Shown here in pieces: positions 47,801 through 59,875 of a stretch of DNA of 64,000 nt (its first letter is position 1; every line of letters begins with the position of its first letter). Origin of the DNA: Medicago truncatula (Eukaryota > Streptophyta > Magnoliopsida > Fabales > Fabaceae); NCBI RefSeq assembly GCF_003473485.1, contig NC_053043.1, forward strand, positions 1,932,001-1,996,000. The letters are read 5' to 3'. Under the pieces are notes generated by a model. The model had not been told where the DNA came from. It saw only the letters and a list, made by a program, of their open reading frames with translations, and made no database searches. The position numbers and the translations under genes were made by a program.

Positions 47801-50800
47801 TAGCTTATGATAATTCGGGGGTCTGATAACAAGGATCTATTGCCCTTTTTATTTTCTTCAGATTTTCATTCCAAATTAATATTCTCCTTTGATGGCCCAA
47901 ATTTGAGCTGTTTACCTTAATGCATTAAGATGCCAAATAAGGCAGGATAGGATGCTTAACTAAATTGCATTGCATCAACCGATGATAATTTTTTTTGGAA
48001 GATCTATAGTGAAACAAATGCACCAACACCCAGTCCTGAAGAGTTTTTTATTCTCTCCAGCCTGGGCATTGCCATTTAGTTGGAAAATTATTTTCATTCT
48101 TCAGAATATCCGTATGCAAATGTTGAGTTTTCATGTTTGGTACAATATGTCATAAAATCTCCCATCCAAATTTTTTGCTTGGTCACTCGCTTTCAGTCTT
48201 GTGGGGGAAGTGGGTGTGCTCAATTCCCGTGGTACAGGAACACTTCCTATTGTCATGTTATCAAAATCGTTTTCATTTCTTTGCTTGTTCCAACCGTCAC
48301 CTACCCTTAAGAGTGGCTGGTGACTGGCCACTTCCATCTGACAACCCGTCACTGTCGATGATCATTGTCATTCCCTTATATTTTGTCAACCAAACATGCC
48401 ATTGAAGTCCATATTAAGCTAATAGTTACCTTGCAAGTTATTGATGTCTTTACATTGGAAGTTTCATAATCGGTGACCAAACAGCATAAAGCTTGTATTG
48501 ATATTTTATCTGAAGAACCATGAGCTTAGATGGTTTCACAAGGTTTCTTTGGCTGAGTTATTTCATTGAGCCACTGCAGAAAATTGTATAAACACATTGT
48601 AGTAAAAATGAAACTCTAATAAAGTAAAATCTTGTTTAAGTGCATTTCATTTGCTTTCTGTTATCAGAGTCTGACATTGCTTTCTTCCACATATTGTGAA
48701 ATGACAGCTACCTGTGTGAGGAATGGAAAGAGAGACACCCCAATATGGCGGATGATTTTTCTTCTAAATTTTTACAGCTGCGGTTCATCTCACTAGAGGT
48801 ATCCTCTCTCCAAATGAATCTAACAAATTCAGTTGAACTTTTTATTGACTTCTGTTTTTCCTTACCCCCTTTTTTTTTTTCCAGCTGCCTCAGCAGGATA
48901 ATTTTTATGATTGCGGTCTGTTTTTGCTTTACTTTGTGGAACGTTTTCTGGAGGAAGCTCCTATCAAATTTAACCCTTTCAAGATAACAAAGTTCTCCAA
49001 ATTTGTGAGTGACTTCGTATTGGATTATAACATGAATCAATGTGATATATAGTTTCATTTTGAATTTTCAATGATATAATGTTGACTCTTCATTTTAATT
49101 TATATTTCAAGCAGCACTATTGTTAGTGGTATCTGGCATTCATGATTCTCTAATCTGATTTTTCCGATTCCATTGAGTGCTATGTTAAATTTTAAAATTT
49201 TAGTACGAGGTCGATCATGACAATATACTTGCTGCTATGGTCCTCTGCCTTTTCATGGTTATAAGAAGAAAACTGTAACTGAGTAATAGCAGTGTGTATG
49301 AGTTGTGGTCACAACCTTGTAAAAGTATTTTACTAGAGAAACTGTATAAGCAATTAATTTACTTGTATTGTAAGCAATGATGTATAATTGTTCCTTGGTT
49401 CAGAAGTTATTACATGAAATGCATGGGTTATACTTTTACTTTTGGTACTTGGTTCTTTTCCCTTCCCTGTCCCAATCTCTTGACGATTGTAAGGCAATTG
49501 TATGCCTAAAATGTTCTCTACATTATTGTATTATACTTTTTTTACTTGAGCCTGTCATATCAGATTGTATCTCGTGCTGCTCAATCATATTTTTTATGGA
49601 CAACACTGGCTTGCAGCTCAATCACATTTGAATTTTCTTTTCATTCTCAGTTGAATAGTAACTGGTTCCCTTCGGATGAGGCTTCTCTGAGACGATCTCA
49701 TATACAGAACTTAATTTATGATATATTTGAAAATGGTTCTTTGAAAGCACCCCCTATTGATTGCCGTGGCAAAGGTCCTCTCTCTGAACTTCCTGGTGTT
49801 ATCGAGCACAAAGTGGAAGCAGATTCCTCTGGAGCCAGCTGTTACCCTGGTATATGGCATGGGAATCTTTCAAATGGCTCTACTGAGACTGATATTCAGT
49901 TCCGACCTGTTTCACCTGTAAGAGCTGCATCATGTTCAAGAGATCCTGGAATTGTTTTCAAGGACTTGCAAGCAGCAGTTGTACCTCCACATTTCGATTG
50001 TCGGCAGATGTCTTTGTGTCATCAAAGTGGATTCTTGTCACCAATAGAGGTATTTGAAACATTGCAGTGATAGATTACTGTGATTATTTCGTATCTATTT
50101 GGCTGTAGCATATTCCAACTCTGCTGGAATGTGTTTTCAGGTTTTCTACTTGATGTTTAATCTACCTTGAGTGAGAACCTTGGGTTTCATGGTTGAGATC
50201 CATTATATCGGCCATGTACCAATTTCCCTTCACACCTTTTTACTAAAACATAAAAGGAAGGGATTAAATGAAAGAAACCAAAGTGCCTCGTATACAATAG
50301 TTGCATTTTGTGCTGCAAAGCTCCTAACTTCTGATAATATGATTTGGAGTATATAGAAAATGAGAGAATTAAAAGAATTATACAGTCAACACAGTTTAGC
50401 TTAAGCTTTTGTGCACCCTGGGTTAAATGTGATGGCTTGCCAACAACCCACTCAAACTCAAGAATATTACAAATTTTAATCTAAAAATAAAATGAAATTG
50501 TTGGGCCTTTTCATTTGTTTGTAATTAGGATATGCTTGTAATATATTATTTCAGAGGGTAATGCAAAAGAAATATTCATAGGGTAGAATGTGAAGTTTAG
50601 ACTCCTATCATGTGTACAGGAATAGTTCTCAATTTCCTTGTCCCCTCTTTTCTTTTCTTTTTCTCAAGCAAATTAGTAAATTAAAGAGAAAAGTAAAATG
50701 TCTACCCAGTACCCGGTTATTTATATGGTTAGAGCTGTTAAATTGTTGGGAGTATACATGAAGCAACACGCAGTAATGTGTTTTATGCACACGCAAAACT

Positions 50801-51492
50801 GTTTCAAGACAACCTGCAGAACTTCACATTTCATTACTATGATGCAGGAAACAGAAGAGTTTGGCAATGAAGTTTCTAAATCAATGGAGAGAGCAAATTC
50901 TCAAGTAGGCATTTTGGCATCGGATTTCCCATCCACATCATATATAGGTAAAGATCATAGAGCATCAGAAACAACACAGCAGGGATTCCCTATGAATTTT
51001 GTAGAATCTGTTGAGGGCATTCCATATTCAAATTGGATTCAAGATTCTCTTGAAGATCAGCTTTTGGAGAAAATTGAAGAGTCCAACTTTCCAAACAAGA
51101 CAGCACTTGAGGAGATTGCAGACTCTGTTGTTCAAGATTCTCAAGAGTCAAATGGTAGGCATGAGATTTATATTGTTCAAGATTCTCAAGAGTCAAACGG
51201 TGGGCATGAGATTTATGTTGTTCAAGATTCTCAAGAGTCAAATGATGTGCATGAGGTTGATGCATGTGTGAAATCTCATTCCTCTTTCCAAGATAACATA
51301 AATTCCATGACTCATCAAATATTGGATTTGGCTCAGAATACTAGTGTTGAGAATGATAGTTTAGCTGGCAAGAGAGAACAACCAGCATCTGAATCTCAGG
51401 AACAGAATGATAAAAAGCGGAAGCTTATGAGTGAAACAGGTGGTCCAAGTCGACGACTCACAAGGAGGATGTTAAAAGAAACATGTGTTTAA
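41890..51492 (+). CDS. Ulp2-type SUMO (ubiquitin-like) protease, 17 exons
   Basis: A cysteine protease that removes SUMO from nuclear proteins. Coding exons: 41890-42049, 42143-42190, 42289-42596, 42702-42810, 42921-42970, 43777-43974, 44044-44119, 44668-44776, 45904-45981, 46785-46916, 47207-47407, 47512-47567, 47660-47753, 48708-48798, 48885-49004, 49651-50049, 50848-51492. All are GT-AG with matching phases, totalling 2874 nt (957 aa). An acidic N-terminal half (DDDEDD repeats) is followed by a beta-rich region, then the C48 domain from about LLQPETFVNDTIIDFYIKYL. The triad is His492 (LHWSL), Asp525 (HMDSL) and Cys580 (QDNFYDCGLF), with Gln574 for the oxyanion hole. The C-terminus has three 15-residue repeats and a basic end (KKRK). 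It resembles Arabidopsis ULP2A/ULP2B (SPF2/SPF1). Exon 7 may extend in frame to 44221. Confidence 0.92.
45304..45490 (+). mobile_element. SINE in intron 8 of the SUMO protease gene
   Basis: GTATGGCCCAAGTGGTAGAT (A-box-like), GGGGTTCGATCCCTGG (B box) and a tail containing TTGCGCCCAAACGATAC form a tRNA-derived SINE of a different family from those at 40-42 kb. It lies wholly in the intron between 44776 and 45904. Confidence 0.7.
45721..45739. repeat. (CT)n microsatellite
   Basis: About ten CT units inside intron 8 of the SUMO protease gene. Confidence 0.9.
51130..51264 (+). repeat. three tandem 45-bp coding repeats in the protease C-terminus
   Basis: Units at 51130-51174, 51175-51219 and 51220-51264 encode VQDSQESNGRHEIYI, VQDSQESNGGHEIYV and VQDSQESNDVHEVDA. 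They are in frame in the last exon of the SUMO protease gene. The first two are nearly identical in DNA, which points to recent slippage or unequal exchange. Confidence 0.93.
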
Positions 51493-52690
51493 TACCATGT
51501 CATGTGAATAATTTAGCAGCAGCAGAAAATGTTACTGGAAAATTAAATGTTAATATTTGGAAGCACTAACTCTGAACTGAAGACTCAGGTAGAAGAGAAG
51601 TATGAGCAGTAGATTAAAGGTACCAATGTGGCCCTTAATTTGTAAATCTTTTTGCGTAGTCACTAGCCTGAGCTGCCTCGCATCTGCAGGATGATGTACA
51701 AAAATGTTGATAGCTCTTTTTTTGGGTAGTTTTGGTGGGACTAGAAAGGTAGGCATGACCGCTGAAACTTGTGTTAATATATCCAGTGTCCTATAGGAAA
51801 TTCGATATTGTATCACCAGAATGGGTGAAAAATCATGGGTCTGTCATATGCTCTTTTTGACCAAAGGATTGATATTTGGTGAACAAACTTATATATCGGC
51901 AGTTAATAGATTTATTTGAGATGCTACTTAAACCATTGTTTGAGCTTATAGTTTTATTTTTATTATACACTCTCTCCCCTTTTTACCCTTTTGTAAATTT
52001 AATTAAAGTTTAAATCATTGGTCAATATAAAAAGTTTAACCACCCAAACACAAGTTATTGTTCTATATCTTTTCAACAGTTTTTATTTTTATTTTTAATA
52101 TGTACTTAATATATCTTATTTTCTTTTGAGTAATATCGGCTATATACGTAATAAGCAGTACTACTACTACTATCTTTTTATTTTGGTTACACGAGGAAAG
52201 GAAAAAAAAACAAAAGAAAACAAAAGAGGGAAACTAAGTCCATGGAAAGGACACTCCCAAAGCATCATTCTCAATAGAGCAAATGATAAACACGACAGAG
52301 GTGAGAGCTCTCAGTTTAGCAAGAACAGAGTTTCAAATGGGTTTCAAGAGACTTACATAATGATGGAATATCTCAATTGCTTAAGGGTGCAACAACCAAG
52401 CATTTGTCCCATCAACATAAACAACCAATTGATACTCTTTTTCTTCTTAGCAATTACAGGTTTCACACTATTTTTTTGATTGCAATGTACACATTTAGGC
52501 AATATTGGATGCATTCAAATTGTTGGTGCCCTATCACGCATACTGTTTTTGTTGTTGACAATGAACTTCCAAATTTCTGGAAATTTCTTTCTCAAATCAT
52601 AGAACATTTTGAACTTTTTTTGGCATCTCTTGCACTGAACTTCTCCATCAACATTGAGATTTTTTTATATATATATATTTTTAAATATTA
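51493..52690. other. 3' flank of the SUMO protease gene and intergenic DNA
   Basis: The first few hundred bases are the likely 3' UTR. The open frame at 52126-52479 begins in a Tyr run and has no recognisable domain, so I do not call it a gene. Confidence 0.4.
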
Positions 52691-52696
52691 AAACTT

Positions 52697-53071
52697 GGGT
52701 TAACAGTGCTTTAACTCCCTGTAATTTAGGTCATTTCTGATTTTCTCCCCTATAAAATAATTTTTTTGAATTTCATCCTTGTAATATGAAGATTTTTTGG
52801 TTTTGGACCTTCATGAAAAATTTCACCCCCTGTAATTTGAGAAAATTTAGGTTTACCCCCTTGTAATTTGAGCAAATTTCGATTTATCCCCTGTTAATTT
52901 TAGCAAATTTCGGTTTACCCCCTGCTATATCTTCGATTTTGTACAGTCAAAATTCATGAAGGTCCAAAACCAAAAATATTCAAATTACAAGGACGAAATC
53001 CAAAAAAAATATTTTACAGGAGGTAAAACCGAAAATAACCTATATTACAGAAGGTAAAACACTATTAACCC
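52697..53071. mobile_element. Mutator-type MITE in the MDP1-like promoter
   Basis: The ends GGGTTAACAGTGCTTTAACT and, at the right, GTAAAACACTATTAACCC are inverted, with a perfect 9-bp duplication TTAAAACTT (52688-52696 and 53072-53080). Same family as 15337-15514 but twice as long. The extra length is made of three to four copies of a ~33-bp motif (CCCCCTGTAATTTGAG.AAATTT, 52835-52925). It ends 103 bp before the start codon of the phosphatase gene. Confidence 0.88.
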
Positions 53072-53174
53072 TTAAAACTTTTTTCACCTTAGACCCACTT
53101 TGTGGCTTAAATTTTTTGTATATTTCCCTTTTGAAAATTTATATCGCTCAATCAAATTAATCGTTGGGGGAGAA

Positions 53175-54790
<1,616 letters not shown>

Positions 54791-55321
54791 AAAAATTCTT
54801 TGGATTTTATTCAAAATCTAATTCATTGATGAATTTGAATATATGTTGTATAATTGTCATGAAAGTCCTACTTGAATTGTAGTCTCATTCAAATTACTGA
54901 CGGCCAAACATGTTACCTCTGTCGTGTATAATTATTAATTGTGCACGTGTCTCATCTTAATTCACCTTGATATTCATGTATGAAGAGCCCTGTTTTCTAT
55001 AATCATACTAGTTTATAGCTTTTCTTTTCTGTTCCTTTTGTCGTTCTTTCAACTTTGTATTCACCAAAATTAAACAACTTTCTGGTATTATCAAATTTAG
55101 TTATGTATAGTAGAGCAGTGGTACTCTCAGAGTCTCAGGCACGGATGCAAGAGGGTTTTGGGGTCAGCTGACCCTACTCTTTGTCAATTTTTTTAACCAA
55201 TAATACCATATTTTTATATGTTTGATCCCACTATAATATTCTTCTTTAAGAAAACTCCACTTTAATTTTTTAGGTTGCTCACACATAACTCAATTTATAC
55301 ACTTGAGAACAATATAAACTA

Positions 55322-55867
55322 GGCTTAATTACATTTTTGGTCCTTGTGTTTTGGCCTACTCACGAAACTGGTCCTGCCCTTTTAAAACAGAACAAAACGG
55401 TCCTTCAATTATCATTTTTGTTGCATTTTTTGTCCTGTCCCCCATTTTATTCTCCAAAAACGCAGAGAAATGACAGTTTTAGACCTACCCCATATGCTCA
55501 ACCATGAAATAAACAAGGAATAAAACATGTGGGTACAAAGAATCCACTTTATTCAACACACTAACCAAAAAAACCCTAATTTATAACATATGTTTCAAAT
55601 TAGGGTTTTTTTGGTTGGTGTGCTGAATATAATAGATTCCTTGTGCCCACATGTTTTATTCCTTGTTAATTTCATGGTTGAGCATAGAGGTAGGTCTAAA
55701 ACCGCATAAAACTGCCATTTCTTTGTGTTTCTAGAGTTTGAAAATAGGAGGTAGGACAAAAAATGCAACAAAAATGATAATTGAAGGACTGTTTTGTTCT
55801 GTTTTAAAAGGGCAGGACCAATTTCGTGAGTAGGCCAAAACACAAGGACCAAAAGTGTAATTAAGCC
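55322..55867. mobile_element. Mutator-type foldback MITE nested in the hAT element
   Basis: A 546-bp element beginning GGCTTAATTACA and ending TGTAATTAAGCC, with arms of about 250 bp that are inverted copies almost to the centre (AAACCCTAATTTATAAC / GTTTCAAATTAGGGTTT). A perfect 9-bp duplication TATAAACTA flanks it (55313-55321 and 55868-55876). Open frames inside follow the arm symmetry and are not genes. Confidence 0.92.
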
Positions 55868-55980
55868 TATAAACTATTATATTATATTTGTTAAAAACAG
55901 TAGTACTACATTTACTCTATACATTAAAAAAAATATTAAAATAAAATTAATGGTCACAAACTCACTAGAAGATGAAAAGT

Positions 55981-56037
55981 AACTTTGCAGATTGGCCTAA
56001 CGGTAGTATTTTATAATTGTACCAAACAAAAAAAAAA
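55981..56037 (+). mobile_element. truncated SINE-like retroposon in the hAT element
   Basis: The 57-bp piece CAGATTGGCCTAACGGTAGT... ends in an A run and is flanked by an 11-bp duplication AGATGAAAAGT (55970-55980 and 56038-56048). The polyA tail plus duplication shows target-primed insertion. Confidence 0.65.
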
Positions 56038-56069
56038 AGATGAAAAGTTAAATAGCTGATGAACTAGGG

Positions 56070-57124
56070 TGTGGAGAAATTTCCAACGGGCGTGGCTTGA
56101 ATCAAGAAAGTACAATAACAAGGGCTGGAGATACTAGATGGGGATCATATTATGGTACATTACTAAGGTTGGCTTCTTTGTTTCCTTCTGTGTGTGATGT
56201 GCTTAATATGATTTTGGAAGATAGCTCAAACTCAGACCATCGAGTTGAAACTCGTCTATTGTTGAATAATTTGCAGTCTTTTGAATTTATTTTTCAACTG
56301 CTTTTGATGAGAAATATATTGGGAATTACTAATGATTTATCTCAAGCATTGCAAAGAAAAGATCAAGATATTGTAAATGCTATGTCATTAGTTAAAGTTT
56401 CAAAGGATAGATTGCAAAAGATGAGAGAAGATGGCTGGCATAATTTACTATGTGAAGTGTCATTGTTTTGTGAGAAGCAAAATATTGACATTGTAAATAT
56501 GGATGATGCATTCGTGTTACAAGGAAAACCAGGTGTAAACTTCAAAAGGTTTCAAACTTGCATCACTTTCAAATTGAGGTATTTTATCATGTGATTGATA
56601 GACAACTTCAAGAGCTTAATAATCGATTCACCGAGGTGAGTAGTGAATTGCTTATTTGTGTAGCAAGCTTAAATCCAAGAGATTCATTTTTTGCATTTGA
56701 CAAGGAGAAGTTGGTTAATTTGGCTCGATTTTATCCATCAGAATTTTCTTCTTTGGAGCTTACGGGAATAGGCAATCAACTTGAAAATTATATCAAGGAT
56801 GTTCGTTCATGTGAACAGTTTTCTAATTTAGATGGGATTAGTGATCTTTCAAGAAAGATGGTGGAAACTAGAAGACATATTGTTTATCCAATGGTGTATT
56901 TACTTTTGAAGTTAGCATTACTTTTACCTATGGCTACTGCAACCGTTGAAAGGAGTTTCTCTGCTATGAAATTTGTGAAGAATCAAATGCGCAACCGTAT
57001 GGGAGATGAGTTTTTGAATGGTTGTTTGGTAACATACTTTGAGAGTGATATATTTGATAGTGTTGAAAATGAAAAAATCTTGCAACGCTTTCAAAATATG
57101 ACGTCACGAAGAGGGAAATTGTAA
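56070..57124 (+). pseudogene. hAT transposase remnant (C-terminal part, frameshifted)
   Basis: Two overlapping frames cover one protein. The first (to 56594) reads GDTRWGSYYGTLLRLASLFP and onward, through a DUF4371-like region. The second (from about 56555, ending 57124) reads LHHFQIEVFYHVIDRQLQEL, a helical region, and the hAT dimerisation motif ATATVERSFSAMKFVKNQMR NRMG. A one-frame shift near 56545-56560 separates them. The N-terminal half with the zinc finger and first catalytic residues is absent; the sequence starts at NGRGLNQESTITRAGD. The product is therefore not a working transposase. Its closest family is the ZMYM1-like/TTF-type hAT group of plants. Confidence 0.85.
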
Positions 57125-57305
57125 TTCTTCGTGTCTTTAGTTTTTTGATATAGTCATATACTTTTTGTAGTTTTCACTATTTTGCTTAATGGTAATGACT
57201 TCATCATTTTAATGGTTATGATTTTATATATTTTTGTTTAAATATTTATGATAAACGATCTTGACCCCACTTTCTGAAATTTCTGGATCCGTCCCGGGGT
57301 ACTCT

Positions 57306-58129
57306 ACTACTAATAATATAATAATAATGCAACTACTGCTCAAAATCTGAAAATATTCAACCATTGTACATGGACCAAGGATCAGAGAATTTTTCTAACA
57401 TTGTTAAACAGACTAAACATGAGAGAAGATTCTCAGCAATCACGTAAAAAACTTAAAATCTTCAATCCCAAACTTGTTCTCGTCCATTCCATACACTACA
57501 TATTTATAGTCAATCGTCTTCTCAATTTTATAGACATTTTCAATGTGGGACTTTCTTTGTTTTAAAGTTTACGTGGAACTACTCTTACTCTTGTAAGAAG
57601 GTTTGGCTTCGTTTGTTTTAATTTTACAGAATAATCAATTAGTATTAGTCCAATAATGTTCACATGAGAATATTTTCAGACTCCTATTTTCACCATTTAT
57701 TATTTTTTACATCTTATTATCATGTAAATGCAATCTGTTGTTTTTAACAGTCTAGATTTGAGACCATAAAAGAGCAGCCAGAACACGTTCTTTTGTTTTC
57801 AAATATGTGATTTTGCTTTCGTAGAGGGAAACAAAATACCATTTTTTATTAATAACCTCCCCTTGGACTTCACACACACAAATTTGCGGTCTTATTATGC
57901 ACGTTAACTTTTAGTGATTTTTTCCTCTTCAAACTTTTTGTGGTTTTTCTTTGCCTCTGATTTTTTTTTTTTTGCTCACGTTAATATAATGTTGAGAGCA
58001 ACAAACATTCCGGCATCATCATTAAATGATAATTGCTTTTACGAGTAGTAGTAGTCAAATCCAAGAGCATATAAATTAGAATGCTAATTTTTGGAGAACT
58101 AGTATAATTTATATACGTGAAAAAAGAAT
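57306..58129. other. AT-rich intergenic DNA
   Basis: No supported gene or clean element was seen. Confidence 0.4.
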
Positions 58130-58499
58130 AATGTTAACTGTACTCGTTTGAACACACTCTTTTTAATATTTATTTTTTTATTGGGTGAAATATACACCCT
58201 CCGGTCACTAATATAAGCAAAATTCCACATTTTAAATACATTCAATTAATGATTTATGTGGCTTTATTATATGTCACATACATCATTAATTGAATGTATC
58301 TAAAAATGAGATTTTTGCTTATATTAGTGACCGAAAGTTGTATATAGGTTTCACCATTTTATGTGGAACACATTTCTAAAGTGTGAGCTACATGTGTTTC
58401 ATCCAATAATAAAAGGATGGATGTTAGAAAAAATATTTTATCCAATAATAAAAGAATGGATATTAGAAAGAATGTGTTAAAATGAGTGTTGTTAACATT
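58130..58499. mobile_element. foldback MITE interrupted by a Stowaway
   Basis: The left end AATGTTAACTGTACTCGTTTG and right end AATGAGTGTTGTTAACATT are inverted. ATTTTTTTATTGGGTGAAA on the left pairs with TTTCATCCAATAATAAAAGG on the right. The right arm has a direct repeat of about 36 bp (ATCCAATAATAAAAG(G/A)ATGG at 58401 and 58440). The Stowaway at 58195-58340 sits in the middle. Confidence 0.65.
58195..58340. mobile_element. Stowaway-type MITE nested in another MITE
   Basis: The tips CACCCTCCGGTCACTAATAT and ATATTAGTGACCGAAAGTTG are inverted and bounded by TA. 146 bp. Arms share AAGCAAAATTCCACATTTTA-like sequence with the element at 38522-38668. Confidence 0.85.
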
Positions 58500-59875
58500 A
58501 CTCGTAAAAAATTCTTCTGAAAATGTTTTATTATTAAAATATTTACAAATCAATATGAATTTTAGCTAAAATACTTTGAAATCAAAATGGTACTTTCAAA
58601 TCTTTTAAGTTCATAAAAACACTTTGAAATCTTAAAAGTGTGCTATAAATCCATCAAAATTATATTTCTTTTGGGTACTCAATCTTACAATTATCATAAA
58701 AAGAATGCAACCGAGGCGTAAAATCTAAAAGGATTCAGTCAGTCTTTGAACATGTTAGTAATAGTACACAAACATTGGTTCATATGTCAAGGTGATTGAT
58801 TTGTCATAAGAAAGGGCTCCCCATTGAAGAACCCTCGTTTCTATCTTTTCTTTTCTGTTCCTTTAAAAGAAAAAAATTACTCTGTATTCACCAGAATTAA
58901 GCAATCTCTATACTATTATCAAATTTATGTAGAGCGAAAAATAATGCAACTACTGCTCAAAATATGAAAGAATTCAATCATTGAATAGACTTAGACCACA
59001 TGGACCAAGAATCCGAGATTTATTTTGATATTGTTCAACAGAGGTTTTTTTTTTTTTTTTGAGAAAATTGTTCAACAGAGTTAACATTCAACTAATCCAT
59101 ACATCTCTAAAGCAAACGTGTGTCAATTAGTGAAACAACAGAATAGATCATACACGAGTGATATCATCTTATTATCTTCCACCCTTCTAATGCATATCAT
59201 AGAGCAGATGTAAAGAGTATACAAAGTTGCCAGCACAGATTCAGCTTGCTTGAGAAACAATCAACACCTGCATGTTCAACAAGAGAATTTCTCAGCTCAC
59301 TTACCAAGGGAAACACAAGTATAGCATTGAGTGATAATAGGCCAAAAACCGATCATCTGCTATGCATAACAAAATAGCAACATTGTCAACACTTTATGAG
59401 TTTTGAGGTATATCCTGGCCTGGATGAGGATCCAGATCCAATTTGCCTAAACTCTTGAGTTTCAAAACAAAAAAAACAAAAAAAAAAACTACATTTTACG
59501 CAAATCAGTTATGGGAATATTATGGATGCATCAAGAAATCGCAATTTCTGCTAGTCTGCTTTGAAGTTAGCCTACAATTTCTTGTTGTCCGAGAAAGTAT
59601 CATGATAGGTTATTAAATGGGTTTGCAGTTCTTGGAAAAATGACAAGTAAAAGGGTTTTGCTTTGCTAAAAGAAAACGGTGGCATATGAGGCTTAGAAAA
59701 AACATTATTATGAGCTTCCTATAGCATGTCTTCAGACATATTCTTCCTTAAAAGACAGCTGTTTGTAAACATTTTGCATAAACAACTAAACATGACAATA
59801 TGAAGAGGTGCTTATTTCTGAATTTGTATACCTTAAGGCATTTACTTCAGCAAGAACGCAAAATTCTTCTCTGGT
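58500..59875. other. 3' flank of the coiled-coil gene
   Basis: The likely 3' UTR of the minus-strand coiled-coil gene occupies the right-hand part. A stretch at 58795-59100 repeats words seen at 54895-55110 and 57310-57430 (for example TGTATTCACCA(A/G)AATTAA and CATGGACCAAG(G/A)ATC), so parts of this flank are a diverged duplication of DNA around the MDP1-like gene. Confidence 0.45.

Larger units (their letters stand above)
55128..57297 (+). mobile_element. decayed hAT transposon with nested insertions
   Basis: The left part contains CAGGCACGGATGCAAGAGG at 55136 and the right end is GGATCCGTCCCGG. Both resemble the CAGGGGCGGATCCA tips of this hAT group. GGTACTCT occurs at 55120-55127 and at 57298-57305, an exact 8-bp match of hAT size. 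However, 8 bases (CAGAGTCT) lie between the left copy and the CAGGCACGG tip, so the left border could be either position. Inside are a transposase remnant (56070-57124), a Mutator-type MITE (55322-55867) and a short SINE piece (55981-56037). Confidence 0.7.

Noticed and set aside
50698..50847. upstream start for the last exon of the SUMO protease
   Set aside because: The 50 residues before 50848 are intronic: there is a good acceptor (TATGATGCAG) at 50847 in phase with the donor at 50049.
52126..52479. 117-codon open frame downstream of the SUMO protease gene
   Set aside because: It starts in a TAC/TAT run, contains a Lys-rich low-complexity part, and shows no domain or splice context.
53100..53174. 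upstream start codon for the MDP1-like protein
   Set aside because: It would add 25 residues (MWLKFFVYFPFENLY...) encoded next to the MITE, unlike the family N-terminus; ATG at 53175 fits better.
55595..55852. 85-codon open frame
   Set aside because: It lies within one arm of the 546-bp foldback MITE and mirrors the other arm.
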